64,000 nt of DNA from Lentzea albida. Its GTDB lineage: Bacteria > Actinomycetota > Actinomycetes > Mycobacteriales > Pseudonocardiaceae. Where the stretch lies: contig NZ_FOFV01000019.1 in assembly GCF_900111005.1 (NCBI RefSeq), positions 112,365 through 176,364 of the forward strand. Reading direction: 5' to 3'. Both the position numbers and the translations under genes were made by a program. Numbering within the stretch: position 1 is the stretch's first letter; every line of letters starts with the position of its first letter. Of the stretch, positions 1-8,288 are shown piece by piece. Under the pieces are notes generated by a model. The model saw only the letters and a program-made list of their open reading frames with translations. It was not told where the DNA came from and ran no database searches.

Positions 1-762
1 AAGTACCGCGACCTGTACACGGCCGCCCGCGGCCAGCGCGTGCACGCACGCGTCTACCTGCACATGGCGGCCGAGGCCCTGCCGTACGACCGCGACTTCT
101 ACCTGCGCAGAGGAGAGCACCTGCTGATCCTCGCGACGACGCAGTTCCGCTCCATCTGCGGTCAGACCAGCGAGGAGGTCGGGGTGTGCGCCTCGCTGCA
201 CGCGGAGAAGCAGTTGCTGCTGCACGAGATGACGGGCGAACGCGACCACCTGACGACGGCGTGGGAGAGCGCGGGGGTGGCCGAGGGCCTGCTGACTCCG
301 GGCACCGAGCCGTACCACTGGGTCAGCGTCCTGCAGGCGCGGTTGTGCCTCGCGGCGCGGAAGTACAACGAGGGCAAGGAGTTCGTCTCGAACGTCATCG
401 CGACCGCGGAGTACCCGGAGGTGGTGGCGAGGTCCCGGCAGGTGCGGGCAGACCTGCTGCTCGCCACGCGCGAGAAGTCCGAGGCGCTGCGGGACCTGCT
501 CGGCGCCGAGGAGCAGTTCCGCCGGCTCGGCTGCGACTACGCGGCGGCCACCTGCTGGTGGTCGATCGCGAAGCTCGACTCGACCAAGCTCGTCAGCTTC
601 CGCCTGAGCACGTCCGACGTGCTGCGGCTGGAGGACCTCGCGCCCGACCCGCGCGAGCGGCGGCTGGCCGTGCTGGAACACGAACTGCGGACGACGAGAC
701 GGCCGGGCCGGCGGTGCGTGCCGGACTGGGCCTGCCTCGTCGACCGGGTGCAGCACGCCTGA
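1..762 (+). CDS. C-terminal part of a helical (TPR-like) protein, 5' end outside window
   Basis: The reading frame is open from the first base, so the true start lies upstream and only about 253 C-terminal residues are seen. A GTG at 40 is in frame but is probably internal. The visible part is rich in Leu/Ala/Arg amphipathic helices (for example AAATCWWSIAKLD and EEQFRRLG). This fits the helical C-terminal region of a large actinobacterial regulator or TPR protein, but no catalytic or DNA-binding motif is visible. It ends with TGA at 760-762 and converges on the SRPBCC gene. Function unknown. Confidence 0.6.
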   Translation, partial: KYRDLYTAARGQRVHARVYLHMAAEALPYDRDFYLRRGEHLLILATTQFRSICGQTSEEVGVCASLHAEKQLLLHEMTGERDHLTTAWESAGVAEGLLTPGTEPYHWVSVLQARLCLAARKYNEGKEFVSNVIATAEYPEVVARSRQVRADLLLATREKSEALRDLLGAEEQFRRLGCDYAAATCWWSIAKLDSTKLVSFRLSTSDVLRLEDLAPDPRERRLAVLEHELRTTRRPGRRCVPDWACLVDRVQHA

Positions 763-808
763 CTTCGCGGGCGCGGCCGTCGCGCGACGGCCGCGCTCAC
801 GTTGATCG

Positions 809-1690
809 TCAGCCCTTGGCGTAGCGCCGCACCAGTTCCTTCTCGCGATCCTCGGGCCACGGGCAGCGGATCTCGCCCTGGGTGGCCGCGAAGAACAGCT
901 CCATGTGCACGTGCCACGCCGCGAGCGCTTCCGGTCCGTGGGCGTTCTCCTGCACGAGCGTGACCGTGGTGCCCTGCAACGGCACGTGCTCGAACTCCCA
1001 CCGCACCCTGCCCTTCGGCTCGCCGTCCTGGAGCCACTCGTACTCGAGGAGCTTCGGCGCTTCGGACCTCGTCACCTCGCCCGGTGTGATGCCGGGATGT
1101 GCGGCGCGGACCGGCACGCCGGACTCGTCGCCCTCGGTGAGGACCTTCCAGACGTCGTCCAGCGGTGTCCACACCAGATCGCGTTCGAAGCGCACGCCGC
1201 CGGGTTCGTCGGTGCCCTCGTCGAGGCCGAAAAGCCGGACGTAGTGCTCGATGCGCGACAGCCACTCCGTCGGTGGCTCGAACTCCGTGCCGTCGGCGTG
1301 GGCGACCAGCGCGTCGAGGCAGGTGGTCCAGCCCGGCGCGTCGCGGCCCACGGAAAGCCTGTTCGTGACGACCGCGGTGAAGACCAGCAGGCAGCCGTCG
1401 TCGTTCGGCAGGATCTCGAACCGCAGCACGTCGTTCAGCCAGCGGAAGGCGAAGACCTTGGGCGGGTCGGACTCGAGCAGTTCGCCCTCGCCGCCGTCGG
1501 CGTCCACCGGTGCCTCGTCGGGGAACGTGAAGCGCATCCTGCGTCCGTCGACCTCGACCTCGGCCGGGAACCAGTGCTTCATCTCGGCGGGATCGGTGAC
1601 GACCCGCCAGACCTTGTCCGGCGAGTGCCGCAGCCTGCGTTCGAAACGCAGCACGGGCTTGCCCTCGATCATCCGCAGTTCGGCGTCCAC
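809..1690 (-). CDS. Tandem SRPBCC (AHSA1-type) domain protein
   Basis: A 293-residue protein made of two consecutive AHSA1/START-like domains: residues about 10-145 contain FERRLRHSPDKVWRVVTDP and about 160-290 contain FERDLVWTPLDDVWKVLTEG, showing an internal duplication. SRPBCC domains form a helix-grip cavity for a hydrophobic ligand. No membrane segment or signal peptide is seen. The GTG at 1690 lies 3 nt beyond the stop of the upstream arsR-type gene, so the two form one operon; an in-frame ATG at 1672 is an alternative start. ArsR-SRPBCC pairs are common in actinobacteria and usually form a self-contained ligand-responsive unit. The ligand is unknown. Confidence 0.85.
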   Translation of the reverse strand: MDAELRMIEGKPVLRFERRLRHSPDKVWRVVTDPAEMKHWFPAEVEVDGRRMRFTFPDEAPVDADGGEGELLESDPPKVFAFRWLNDVLRFEILPNDDGCLLVFTAVVTNRLSVGRDAPGWTTCLDALVAHADGTEFEPPTEWLSRIEHYVRLFGLDEGTDEPGGVRFERDLVWTPLDDVWKVLTEGDESGVPVRAAHPGITPGEVTRSEAPKLLEYEWLQDGEPKGRVRWEFEHVPLQGTTVTLVQENAHGPEALAAWHVHMELFFAATQGEIRCPWPEDREKELVRRYAKG

Positions 1691-1693
1691 GGG

Positions 1694-2005
1694 TCAGTCC
1701 CCTTCGATCTCGTCGAGTCGTCGTTCCAGTGCGTCGAGGCTCTTCTCCCACATCCGGCGGTAGGGCGCGAGCCAGGCGTCGATCTCCGCCAGCGGCCCCG
1801 GCGACACCCGGTACCAGCGCTTCTGGGCGTCGGTGCGCACCTCGACCAGCCCGGCCTCGCGCAACACCTTGAGGTGTTTCGAGACGGTCGGCTGGGTGAG
1901 CGTCAGCCGGTCGACGAGGTCACCGACCGGCCGTTCCCGTTCCCGCAGCAGGTCGAGGATCTCCCGGCGGCTCGGATCCGCCAGCACCGCGAATGTAGAT
2001 GCCAT
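1694..2005 (-). CDS. ArsR-family winged-helix repressor
   Basis: A 103-residue regulator starting MASTFAVLADPSRREILDLL. The winged HTH core is clear: LADPSRREILDLLRERE, then TQPTVSKHLKVLREAGLV as recognition helix, then the wing KRWYRVSP. No cysteine metal-binding motif (ELCVCDL type) is present, so it belongs to the metal-independent group that partners SRPBCC proteins. I chose the ATG at 2005; an upstream in-frame start at 2092 would place coding sequence across the divergent promoter. It is transcribed with the downstream SRPBCC gene (3-nt gap) and is divergent from the aminotransferase gene, which it may also control. Confidence 0.85.
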   Translation of the reverse strand: MASTFAVLADPSRREILDLLRERERPVGDLVDRLTLTQPTVSKHLKVLREAGLVEVRTDAQKRWYRVSPGPLAEIDAWLAPYRRMWEKSLDALERRLDEIEGD

Positions 2006-2045
2006 GACGGCAATATAGCTCAACTGGCATATGTCCGCTACGTGG
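2006..2045 (-). promoter_or_regulatory. Likely promoter of the arsR-type gene (leaderless)
   Basis: On the minus strand TATATT (2012-2017) lies 6 nt before the ATG at 2005, which suits a -10 box with transcription starting at or next to the start codon. The surrounding AT-rich patch also holds flanking ATAT and CATAT half-sites that could serve as an autoregulatory operator. No good -35 is visible. Confidence 0.35.
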
Positions 2046-2090
2046 GAAAACGCGTTGGGAGCGCGACGGGTGCGGATTAGCGTGCGGATC

Positions 2091-3221
2091 ATGCAGCTTC
2101 CCGTGGCCAGCTCCCCGGTGCGCGACCTGCTCGCGCTGACCTCCCGCCCCGAGGTGATCTCGTTCGCAGGTGGCCTCCCCGCCCCTGAACTGTTCGACCT
2201 GGACGGCCTGCGCGCCGCCTACGACCTCGCGCTGCGCGAGCCGTCGGTCCTGCAGTACGCGCCCACAGAGGGAAATCCGGACCTGCGCGCTCTGGTCTCC
2301 GCGCGCCTGACGGGCCTCGGACTGCCCACTTCGGACGTCCTGATCACCACCGGCTCCCAGCAGGCGCTCGCCCTGGTCGCCACGGCGATGCTCGGACCGG
2401 GCGCCGTCGTGGCGGTGGAGGAGCCGACGTACCTGGCCGCACTGCAGTGCTTCCGCATGACCGGCGCCCGCATCGTGCCGGTCGCGAGCGACGCCGACGG
2501 CCTCGTCCCGTCGTCACTGCGGTCCGTGGTGGCCGCCGAGAAGCCCGACCTGCTCTACCTCGTGCCGACGTTCGCCAACCCCACCGGCCGCACCCTCTCC
2601 GCCGCCCGCCGGGTGGAGATCGCGGAGATCGCCGCGGCGCACGACCTGTGGATCGTTGAGGACGACCCGTACAGCGAGCTGCGCTACCGCGGCCCGTCCG
2701 TCCCGCCGCTCGCATCGCTCAGCGACAGGACGATCTACCTGGGCAGCTTCTCGAAGATCGGCGCCCCCGGCATGCGCCTGGGCTTGCTGCGAGCCCCCGC
2801 GGACCTGCTGCGCACGCTCACGATCGTGAAGCAGGCGGCCGACCTCCACACGTCCACAGTGGACCAAGCTGCCGCCGCGAACTACCTGGCGCACAACGAC
2901 CTCGACGCCCACGTGGCCCGCCTGCGCCACGAGTACGGCGCCCGCCGCGACGCGATGATCGCCGCGCTCCCCGCCACCGTGCCGTCCGGCACGACGTGGA
3001 GCGACCCGGACGGCGGCATGTTCGTGTGGCTGCGGTTGCCCGGAGCCGTGGACAGCGCCGTGCTGCTGCAGGAGGCGCTGCGGCACGACGTCGCGTTCGT
3101 GCCCGGTGCGGCGTTCTTCGCGACCACACCGGACCACGCGACGTTCCGGATGTCGTTCACCACCAACACGGTGGCGGACATCGGCGAGGGCATGGCGCGT
3201 CTCGCGAAGGTGTTGCTGTGA
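2091..3221 (+). CDS. PLP-dependent aminotransferase, class I/II (2-aminoadipate/MocR-catalytic type)
   Basis: A 376-residue fold-type I aminotransferase. Visible motifs are EVISFAGGLPAPELF near the N terminus, the cofactor-region TTGSQQALALVA, NPTGRTLSAARR, DDPYSELRY, and the PLP lysine in YLGSFSKIGAPGMRLG. These match the alpha-aminoadipate/valine-pyruvate aminotransferase group rather than AspC. There is no N-terminal GntR domain, so it is the stand-alone enzyme. The ATG at 2091 leaves an 85-bp divergent intergenic region. An in-frame ATG at 2031 would add 20 residues, some of which (TWENAL) faintly resemble family N termini, so the start is not certain. Substrate not predictable. Confidence 0.85.
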   Translation: MQLPVASSPVRDLLALTSRPEVISFAGGLPAPELFDLDGLRAAYDLALREPSVLQYAPTEGNPDLRALVSARLTGLGLPTSDVLITTGSQQALALVATAMLGPGAVVAVEEPTYLAALQCFRMTGARIVPVASDADGLVPSSLRSVVAAEKPDLLYLVPTFANPTGRTLSAARRVEIAEIAAAHDLWIVEDDPYSELRYRGPSVPPLASLSDRTIYLGSFSKIGAPGMRLGLLRAPADLLRTLTIVKQAADLHTSTVDQAAAANYLAHNDLDAHVARLRHEYGARRDAMIAALPATVPSGTTWSDPDGGMFVWLRLPGAVDSAVLLQEALRHDVAFVPGAAFFATTPDHATFRMSFTTNTVADIGEGMARLAKVLL

Positions 3222-3486
3222 GCCTGCGGGCTGCTGGTCCACACCGCTTCCTGGCTCGCTCCCGGAGGCCGGCTCGTGGCGAACTTCGACATGTCCGGCG
3301 TCCGTGCGACCACAGCCTGTTCGGCCGCGGCTGCCGTTCGCCTGCGCGGGTGCGGACGACCGGGTCGGCCCCAACTACACGGGCCAGCCCGCGGTGCACT
3401 CGTACTACGAGCCGCTATGACGCCCAGGGGCCGACGCCCGCTACGCGGTCGACCGTGATGCGCGTGACCAACCCGCGCGGCTCCTA
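3222..3486 (+). pseudogene. Remnant of a methyltransferase-like gene, frameshifted
   Basis: Three short coding-like stretches lie in three successive frames: HTASWLAPGGRLVANFDMSG (about 3238-3297), DDRVGPNYTGQPAVHSYYEP (about 3355-3414) and TRSTVMRVTNPRGS ending with TAG at 3485-3487. The LAPGGRLVA stretch resembles the strand-4/5 region of class I SAM methyltransferases. No single open frame links them and no start is seen, so I read this as a truncated, decayed gene. It abuts the 3' end of rnhA on the other strand. Confidence 0.4.
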
Positions 3487-4179
3487 GGAGAACAGCTCCA
3501 TCGCGTCCTGGTGGTACTCGCAGCGCCCGCCGCCGGTCGCGATGGTGCAGGGCGAGCCCTTCTTCGTGAGGGCTCCGCACTGCAGCGCCGGGTCGTGCAC
3601 GTGGCAGAGGCCGTTCGCACCCGCCGTGATGGGGCAGGGCGTGCCCTTCTTCGTCGGCGCGCCGCACGGTTGGCCGCTCAGCTCACGCGGCTGCCGGGGC
3701 TTGGCCGCCTTCTTCGGCTTCGCGCCGGGCTGTTCGGTCTTCCGGCCCGTCACCTCCTCGACCCCGCGCACGGCGAGGCGGTCGGCGCGCTCGTTCTCCG
3801 GGTGGCCCGCGTGGCCCTTGACCCAGTGCCACTCCACCTCGTGCCGGTTTGCCGCTTTTTCGAGGCGGCGCCACAGGTCCGAGTTCTTGACCGGCTCGCG
3901 GGCCTTCGTGAGCCAGCCGTTCGCCTTCCAGCCGTGCACCCACGAGGTGATGCCGTTCCGGACGTAGGTGCTGTCCGTGTAGAGCTTCACGGTCGACGGG
4001 CGCGTGAGGCTCTCCAACGCCGCGATGGGCGCCATCAGTTCCATGCGGTTGTTCGTCGTCGGGCCGATGTCACCGCCGTACATGTCCTTCTCGTGCTCGC
4101 CGTAGCGCAGCACGGCACCCCAGCCGCCCGGACCGGGATTGGGGCTGCACGCACCGTCGGTGTAGATCTCGACCTCCAT
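3484..4179 (-). CDS. rnhA: Ribonuclease HI with two C-terminal Cys/His motifs
   Basis: A 231-residue RNase HI that hydrolyses the RNA strand of RNA-DNA hybrids. The catalytic acids are visible: D8 (YTDGACSPNPGPGGW), E47 (NNRMELMA), D69 (YTDSTYV) and D133 (ENERADRLA), with H123 in KGHAGHPENE. The catalytic domain ends near residue 145. A Lys/Pro-rich linker (146-166) leads to two repeats of C-x9-C-x(8-9)-C-x2-H: C172/C182/C192/H195 and C201/C211/C220/H223. This is longer than the usual 150-160 residues; the tail looks like two small zinc-binding modules. ATG at 4179. Confidence 0.93.
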   Translation of the reverse strand: MEVEIYTDGACSPNPGPGGWGAVLRYGEHEKDMYGGDIGPTTNNRMELMAPIAALESLTRPSTVKLYTDSTYVRNGITSWVHGWKANGWLTKAREPVKNSDLWRRLEKAANRHEVEWHWVKGHAGHPENERADRLAVRGVEEVTGRKTEQPGAKPKKAAKPRQPRELSGQPCGAPTKKGTPCPITAGANGLCHVHDPALQCGALTKKGSPCTIATGGGRCEYHQDAMELFS

Positions 4180-4190
4180 GCGGCATGAGG

Positions 4191-4568
4191 CTACCGACGA
4201 GGTCCGACAGCCTTCCGCCGACGGTTGTTCGCGATGATGTGGCGGAACATCTCGACGAGCGCCGGCGCGTTGATCGGCTGGTCGCGGTACACGGAGATCA
4301 TGCGCGCGGTCTTGTTGCCGTGGCCGCTCGTGATGATGTTGTGGGGATCCGGCACGGCCGCCTTGTCGTAGAGCATCACGTTCACGTGGTCCTTGGTGCC
4401 GAGCAACGCGCAGACGTTGCCGTCCAGCACGAAGTACGGCCGGTTCGTGAACTTGATCGTCTCCTCGACGTCCGGGTCGGCCTCGTGCACGAGCCTGCGC
4501 ACTTCGCGGCAGATGTCCTGTTGCCACTCCGGCAGGCCGGCGATGTAAGCGTCTACGCGTGGGTCCAT
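4191..4568 (-). CDS. DUF1801 domain protein
   Basis: About 125 residues, starting MDPRVDAYIAGLPEWQ. The DUF1801 pattern is seen: two N-terminal helices with WQQDICREVRRLVHEADPDV, then beta strands (KFTNRPYFVLDGNVCALLGT, VNVMLYD) and a C-terminal helix. The family is small, soluble and of unknown biochemical role. I preferred the ATG at 4568, preceded by GAGG; an in-frame ATG at 4604 adds 12 residues. The stop lies 11 nt from the rnhA start, so co-transcription with rnhA is likely. Confidence 0.8.
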   Translation of the reverse strand: MDPRVDAYIAGLPEWQQDICREVRRLVHEADPDVEETIKFTNRPYFVLDGNVCALLGTKDHVNVMLYDKAAVPDPHNIITSGHGNKTARMISVYRDQPINAPALVEMFRHIIANNRRRKAVGPRR

Positions 4569-4624
4569 GACCTCATGTCGCAGCCCCTCGCCGTTTTTCG
4601 ACATCGTGCTGTCCGCGCTGAGGC

Positions 4625-4945
4625 TCAGTTGAGGCGGTCGGGCTCGTCGCGGATCGGCGGGACGATCTCCATGACGTGCCGGAGCGCCGCGATCGGCAGG
4701 TCGGCCGGGCAGACCGGCATGTACTCGCTGTACATCTCCACGGCTTCCCCGTCCTCCGCGTAGAGGTCGGGGTGCGGGCCGAGGCTGAAGAACGTCATGC
4801 CGTCGAGGTGGTGCGCCACTTCGACCGCGGTGTCCGGCGGGAACCGGACCACCACGGCGTTTCCCGGCAGGAGCGTGTGCTGGTTGGCCCACGGTTCGAA
4901 GCACAACCAGAGCGCCTGGTGTTCAGCGCGCACGAGGAGGTTCAT
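4625..4945 (-). CDS. Uncharacterised 106-residue protein coupled to the amidase gene
   Basis: Starts MNLLVRAEHQALWLCFEPW at an ATG that overlaps the amidase stop (ATGA, 4942-4945), which implies translational coupling. It is a soluble, acidic, beta-rich protein (NAVVVRFPPDT, GMTFFSLGPHPDLYAEDGEAV) with no signal peptide or membrane segment. I do not recognise the family. The tight coupling suggests a role linked to the amidase. Confidence 0.65.
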   Translation of the reverse strand: MNLLVRAEHQALWLCFEPWANQHTLLPGNAVVVRFPPDTAVEVAHHLDGMTFFSLGPHPDLYAEDGEAVEMYSEYMPVCPADLPIAALRHVMEIVPPIRDEPDRLN

Positions 4946-5889
4946 GGCGGCCAGGGTGCAACCTCCACCGCGCTGGAGGTCAACACCGCCGCGGCCACCA
5001 GGTCGGCCTCGCGCCCGTGCCGCGCCACCGCCTGCAACCCGACCGGCAGGCCCTCGGAGTCGAACCCGGCCGGGATGCTGATCGCCGGATGCCCGCTGAG
5101 GTTGAACGCCCAGGTCAGCGCGGTGTTGATCCGCGAACCCGGACCGTCGTGGCCGTGGGGCGGGCCGGGCGTCGTGGGCGTGAGCAGCAGGTCGGCGGTG
5201 CCGAACACCGCGTCCAGTTCGGGATTCGGGCCGCACCGGCCGGCGAACCAGTCGTCCGCGGGGTCCCGGAGCGCCAGCGGGACGGGGCTCGGGCGCAGGG
5301 GTGCGGCCGCTCGCCGAGCGATCTCCGCCTGCTCGTCGTCGACCTCGGCGAAGCCCAGGTCCGCGGACCAGACGGCGGTCGGCGAGCTGACCTCCGTGAC
5401 GCCGAGGTAGGTCGCGAGCAGGGCGGGATCGCGGGTGAAGACGCCGACCGCGGCCCGTTCGGCGGAGGTGGTCTTCAAACCGAACACTCCGCACCACGCG
5501 GCCGGGACGCGGATCGAGCCCGCGCCGTCGACGCCCGTGGCCAGCGGCACGACGCCGGACGCCACCGCGACGGCCGAACCCGCCGACGAACCGCCCGGTG
5601 TGCGGTCGAGGTTCCACGGGTTGCGTGTGACGCCGCGAGAGTTGCGGCCCCACGTCTGCCAAGGGGTGCTGCCGTCAGGCGTGGTGGTCAGTCCGATTGG
5701 TACGCATCCCATGGCCGTGAGTGCCTCACGGTGGCTCCTGCGCTCGCCGCGCTTCACGGCGATGGGCATGCCGGCGAACGGCGACGCGGGGTCGACTTCG
5801 GGAAAGGTCCGGAAGACCTCGTGGAACGCGCACAGCACGGGTTCGACGACGGCCAGGCGCGCCAACGCCTCGTGCACCCGGTCAGGCAT
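4942..5889 (-). CDS. Short amidase-signature family hydrolase
   Basis: A 315-residue member of the amidase signature (AS) family, which uses a Ser-cisSer-Lys triad to hydrolyse amides. The lysine is in GMPIAVKRGERR, the Gly/Ser core is TPGGSSAGSAVAVASGVVPL, and the second core GVDGAGSIRVPAAWCGVFGLK follows. The family is normally 430-500 residues. Here about 25-30 residues are missing between the catalytic lysine and the Ser-rich motif, and the middle is also shortened. The active-site residues are kept. The ATG at 5889 is back to back with the divergent gene at 5888. Substrate unknown. Confidence 0.82.
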   Translation of the reverse strand: MPDRVHEALARLAVVEPVLCAFHEVFRTFPEVDPASPFAGMPIAVKRGERRSHREALTAMGCVPIGLTTTPDGSTPWQTWGRNSRGVTRNPWNLDRTPGGSSAGSAVAVASGVVPLATGVDGAGSIRVPAAWCGVFGLKTTSAERAAVGVFTRDPALLATYLGVTEVSSPTAVWSADLGFAEVDDEQAEIARRAAAPLRPSPVPLALRDPADDWFAGRCGPNPELDAVFGTADLLLTPTTPGPPHGHDGPGSRINTALTWAFNLSGHPAISIPAGFDSEGLPVGLQAVARHGREADLVAAAVLTSSAVEVAPWPP

Positions 5890-6490
5890 GATCCACCGCG
5901 TGAAGTGGACTCGTGCTGTGCACCACCTGGCCGAACTCGCCGAGAAGTGCGGCGACGTGCCGGCCTCGTTCTTCCGGTTCCAGGTGGTCGAGCTGTGGGT
6001 CTTCGGCGACCTGCTCGACGTGCCGCGCGACGTCGACGTCATCGAGGTCGCCCTGGTCACCGACCTGCCGGTGGACGAGGTGCCGTGGATGACCGAGCCG
6101 GTCGGCGCCGAGCACTGGGCGAACTCGACGAGGCTGTCGCGCAACCCGTTCGACGCCCGCTGGCGCTCGAAGGACGCCCCGGTGTGGAACCACCGCGTCG
6201 AACGCCCCGCGCTGCTGTGGAGCGCGGCGGACGGCATCAACGAGGAAGCGCTCGTCGCGGTCAACGACGGCACGGGGGAGCTGGTCAGGACCCCGGCGCC
6301 CACCCAGGACGAGCTGCGCGAGCGGATCGCGGACGAGCTCGACGTGAGCCTGCGTGCTCTGCGCCGGGTGAACCAGGAGTACACCGACCGCCGGTGGAGC
6401 CCCGGCAAGCTCACCCCGCACTCGGACGCCCTGTGGCGCACGACCACCGGCTACCTGGACCTGCTCGACGCGCTGAACCGGCACTCGTGA
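5888..6490 (+). CDS. Uncharacterised actinobacterial protein (DUF7711-like)
   Basis: About 200 residues. Conserved-looking stretches are FRVVELWVFGDLLD-like (FRFQVVELWVFGDLL), VPWMTEPVGAEHWANSTRLS and APVWNHRVERPALLWSAADG, followed by a helical C terminus ending in LDLLDALNRHS. I recall this pattern from an actinobacterial family of unknown function. No catalytic motif is evident. The ATG at 5888 overlaps the divergent amidase start by 2 nt. A GTG at 5900 (encoding MKWTRAVHHL) would restore a 10-bp gap and may be the true start. Confidence 0.7.
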   Translation: MIHRVKWTRAVHHLAELAEKCGDVPASFFRFQVVELWVFGDLLDVPRDVDVIEVALVTDLPVDEVPWMTEPVGAEHWANSTRLSRNPFDARWRSKDAPVWNHRVERPALLWSAADGINEEALVAVNDGTGELVRTPAPTQDELRERIADELDVSLRALRRVNQEYTDRRWSPGKLTPHSDALWRTTTGYLDLLDALNRHS

Positions 6491-6657
6491 CCCCCTTTGC
6501 GGGGCGATCCTGACACGCGCCGAAGAACGGCGACAAAAGGTGTTGCGCCGGTCATTCCACAATGGCGTCCGAATGGTCGCGCCGAACGAGCACGAAGGCC
6601 CGGCACCTCGTGGCGTTCTGACCTGGTGCACGGGCTTGTGCTGAGCAGCTTGACGTG

Positions 6658-7396
6658 ATGACACCCGCTGTCTGGATACCCGCGCTGGCTGCGGTTGTGG
6701 GCGCTTTGGTGGCGGGCACCGCGGCGATCTACCAATCCCGGCGCACGCTCACCGCGCAGCGGAACCTCGAGCACGAAAAGCTGCGTGCCTCGGAACGAGC
6801 GGTCGAGCTGGCCCAGGAGAGGGCTGAACGGGCGCAGGAGCAGGCTCCTGCTGGCGGTGGACGAGTCGGACCTGGACCGCGTGGTCGACCAGCTGGTCGG
6901 CCTGACCGAGCAGATGTCCGCGATCGTGGAAACGCGTCGCAAGCTGTGGTTCGGCGAAGACTCGCGGGGCGATCTGTGGGAGGCGCAGCGGGAGCACGTC
7001 CGCATAGGTTATGGCCTGATGCTCGACATCAGGTCGGCTGTGCTGAGCAGGCCCACAGGAAATTCCCGTCCCGATTCGGGCGGCGAACGAGTTCACGCAG
7101 AGCCTCGGAAACGTGCTGCGCGGCATTCGGGAACGCGGTCGATCCATGGAATCGAACCTGTTCAGGTTCGGCGGGGACGGCGCGGACGTGCAGGTGTACT
7201 GCCTCTACGCGAAGTTCCCCGACGAGGCGTCCATGAAGGAGTTCCTCGACCAGACGGCTGCCGAGCTGAGGAAGGAATTCCCGATCGCCTGGTCCAGCTT
7301 GTCACGTGTGCCGGCGCGCGGCCGACGTCGGCACCTACCAGCCGCGCGAACGCCACTCCTCGGACACTCCGCAGCGGTGGTGGAGACGGGCGTGAC
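6658..7396 (+). pseudogene. Decayed membrane-anchored coiled-coil protein gene with three frameshifts
   Basis: A single ancestral protein of about 245 residues can be rebuilt by switching frame three times. 6658-6840 encodes a membrane segment (WIPALAAVVGALVAGTAAIY) and a coiled coil ending RAERAQEQ. From about 6842 a second frame continues LLLAVDESDLDRVVDQLVG to LMLDIRSAVLSRP. From about 7062 a third frame gives IRAANEFTQSLGNVLRGIRE and VYCLYAKFPDEASMKEFLD. From about 7316 the first frame resumes with AADVGTYQPRERHSS and stops at 7394-7396. The segments keep coding character and order, so this is a recent pseudogene; sequencing error is the alternative. Confidence 0.6.
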
Positions 7397-7472
7397 GCGG
7401 AACGGGAACGCGCGGTCACGATCGTCGAGGCCGACGGGGAGTCCGCACCGCAGGCTCCCCGTCCGGCCAGGT

Positions 7473-8150
7473 TCACCAGCCGCGGGCTCGCCACTCCGCG
7501 AGCGCGGGGCGCTCCTTGCCCAGCGTCGAGTCGTCGCCGTGGCCCGGGTAGAACCACGTGTCGTCGGGCAGCACCGCGAACAGGCGGTCCTCGACGTCGT
7601 TGATCAGCGAGGCGAAGTTGTCCGCGGACGTGGTCTTCCCCACACCCCCCGGAAAGAGTGAATCTCCGGTGAAGAGGTGCGGGTGGCCGTTCGGGTCGTC
7701 GTAGAGGACGGCGATGGAGCCCGGGGTGTGGCCGCGCAGGTGGATGATCGACAGCGGGACTTCTCCCACGTTGATGGTGTCGCCGTGGTCCACGAGGACG
7801 TCCGGCTGGACCGGGAGGACGGCGGCGTCCAGCTCGTGCGCGACGGTGGTCGAGCCGTTCGCCTCCGCCAGGGGGCCGAGTGCCTGCCAGTGATCGGCGT
7901 GCTGGTGCGTGGTCACGATCGTGCGCAGTCCCGGGCGGTCCGGGGCGTGGCCCAGCAGGTCCGACAGGCGCTCGTGGTCGTTGGCCGCGTCGATGAGCAA
8001 CGCCTCGTTCGTGGACCGGCAAACCAGCAGGTAGGCGTTGTTGTCCATCGGACCGACGGAGATCTTCGTGATGGTCAGCGCGTCCAGGGTGCGGCGTGCC
8101 GCCGGGCCCTCTGGATCGACATGACCGGTGTAGTTCTCGAGTACGTCCAC
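7473..8150 (-). CDS. MBL-fold metallo-hydrolase (glyoxalase II-like)
   Basis: A 225-residue metallo-beta-lactamase-fold enzyme. The metal-binding signature THQHADHW (about residues 80-87) is intact, followed by the later ligands in LRGHTPGS, the aspartate in LFTGDSLFPGG, and the final histidine in WFYPGHGDDST. This pattern matches the group of small hydroxyacylglutathione hydrolase-like or thiol-ester hydrolases that bind two metals. No signal peptide is seen, so it is cytosolic. The start is GTG at 8150. It stands alone, upstream of and divergent from the acyltransferase gene. The exact substrate is not predictable. Confidence 0.9.
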   Translation of the reverse strand: MDVLENYTGHVDPEGPAARRTLDALTITKISVGPMDNNAYLLVCRSTNEALLIDAANDHERLSDLLGHAPDRPGLRTIVTTHQHADHWQALGPLAEANGSTTVAHELDAAVLPVQPDVLVDHGDTINVGEVPLSIIHLRGHTPGSIAVLYDDPNGHPHLFTGDSLFPGGVGKTTSADNFASLINDVEDRLFAVLPDDTWFYPGHGDDSTLGKERPALAEWRARGW

Positions 8151-8288
8151 GGTGGCAGACGGTAGTCGCTCGATGCGGCGGGACGCACACCTTCAGGTTG
8201 CATACAGGTCTCACTCATAGGGTAAGCAAGGATCAAGCCGCCAAGCCCGAGTGCTCCGAAAGAACCAACGAACAGGTCCCCGCCTATC

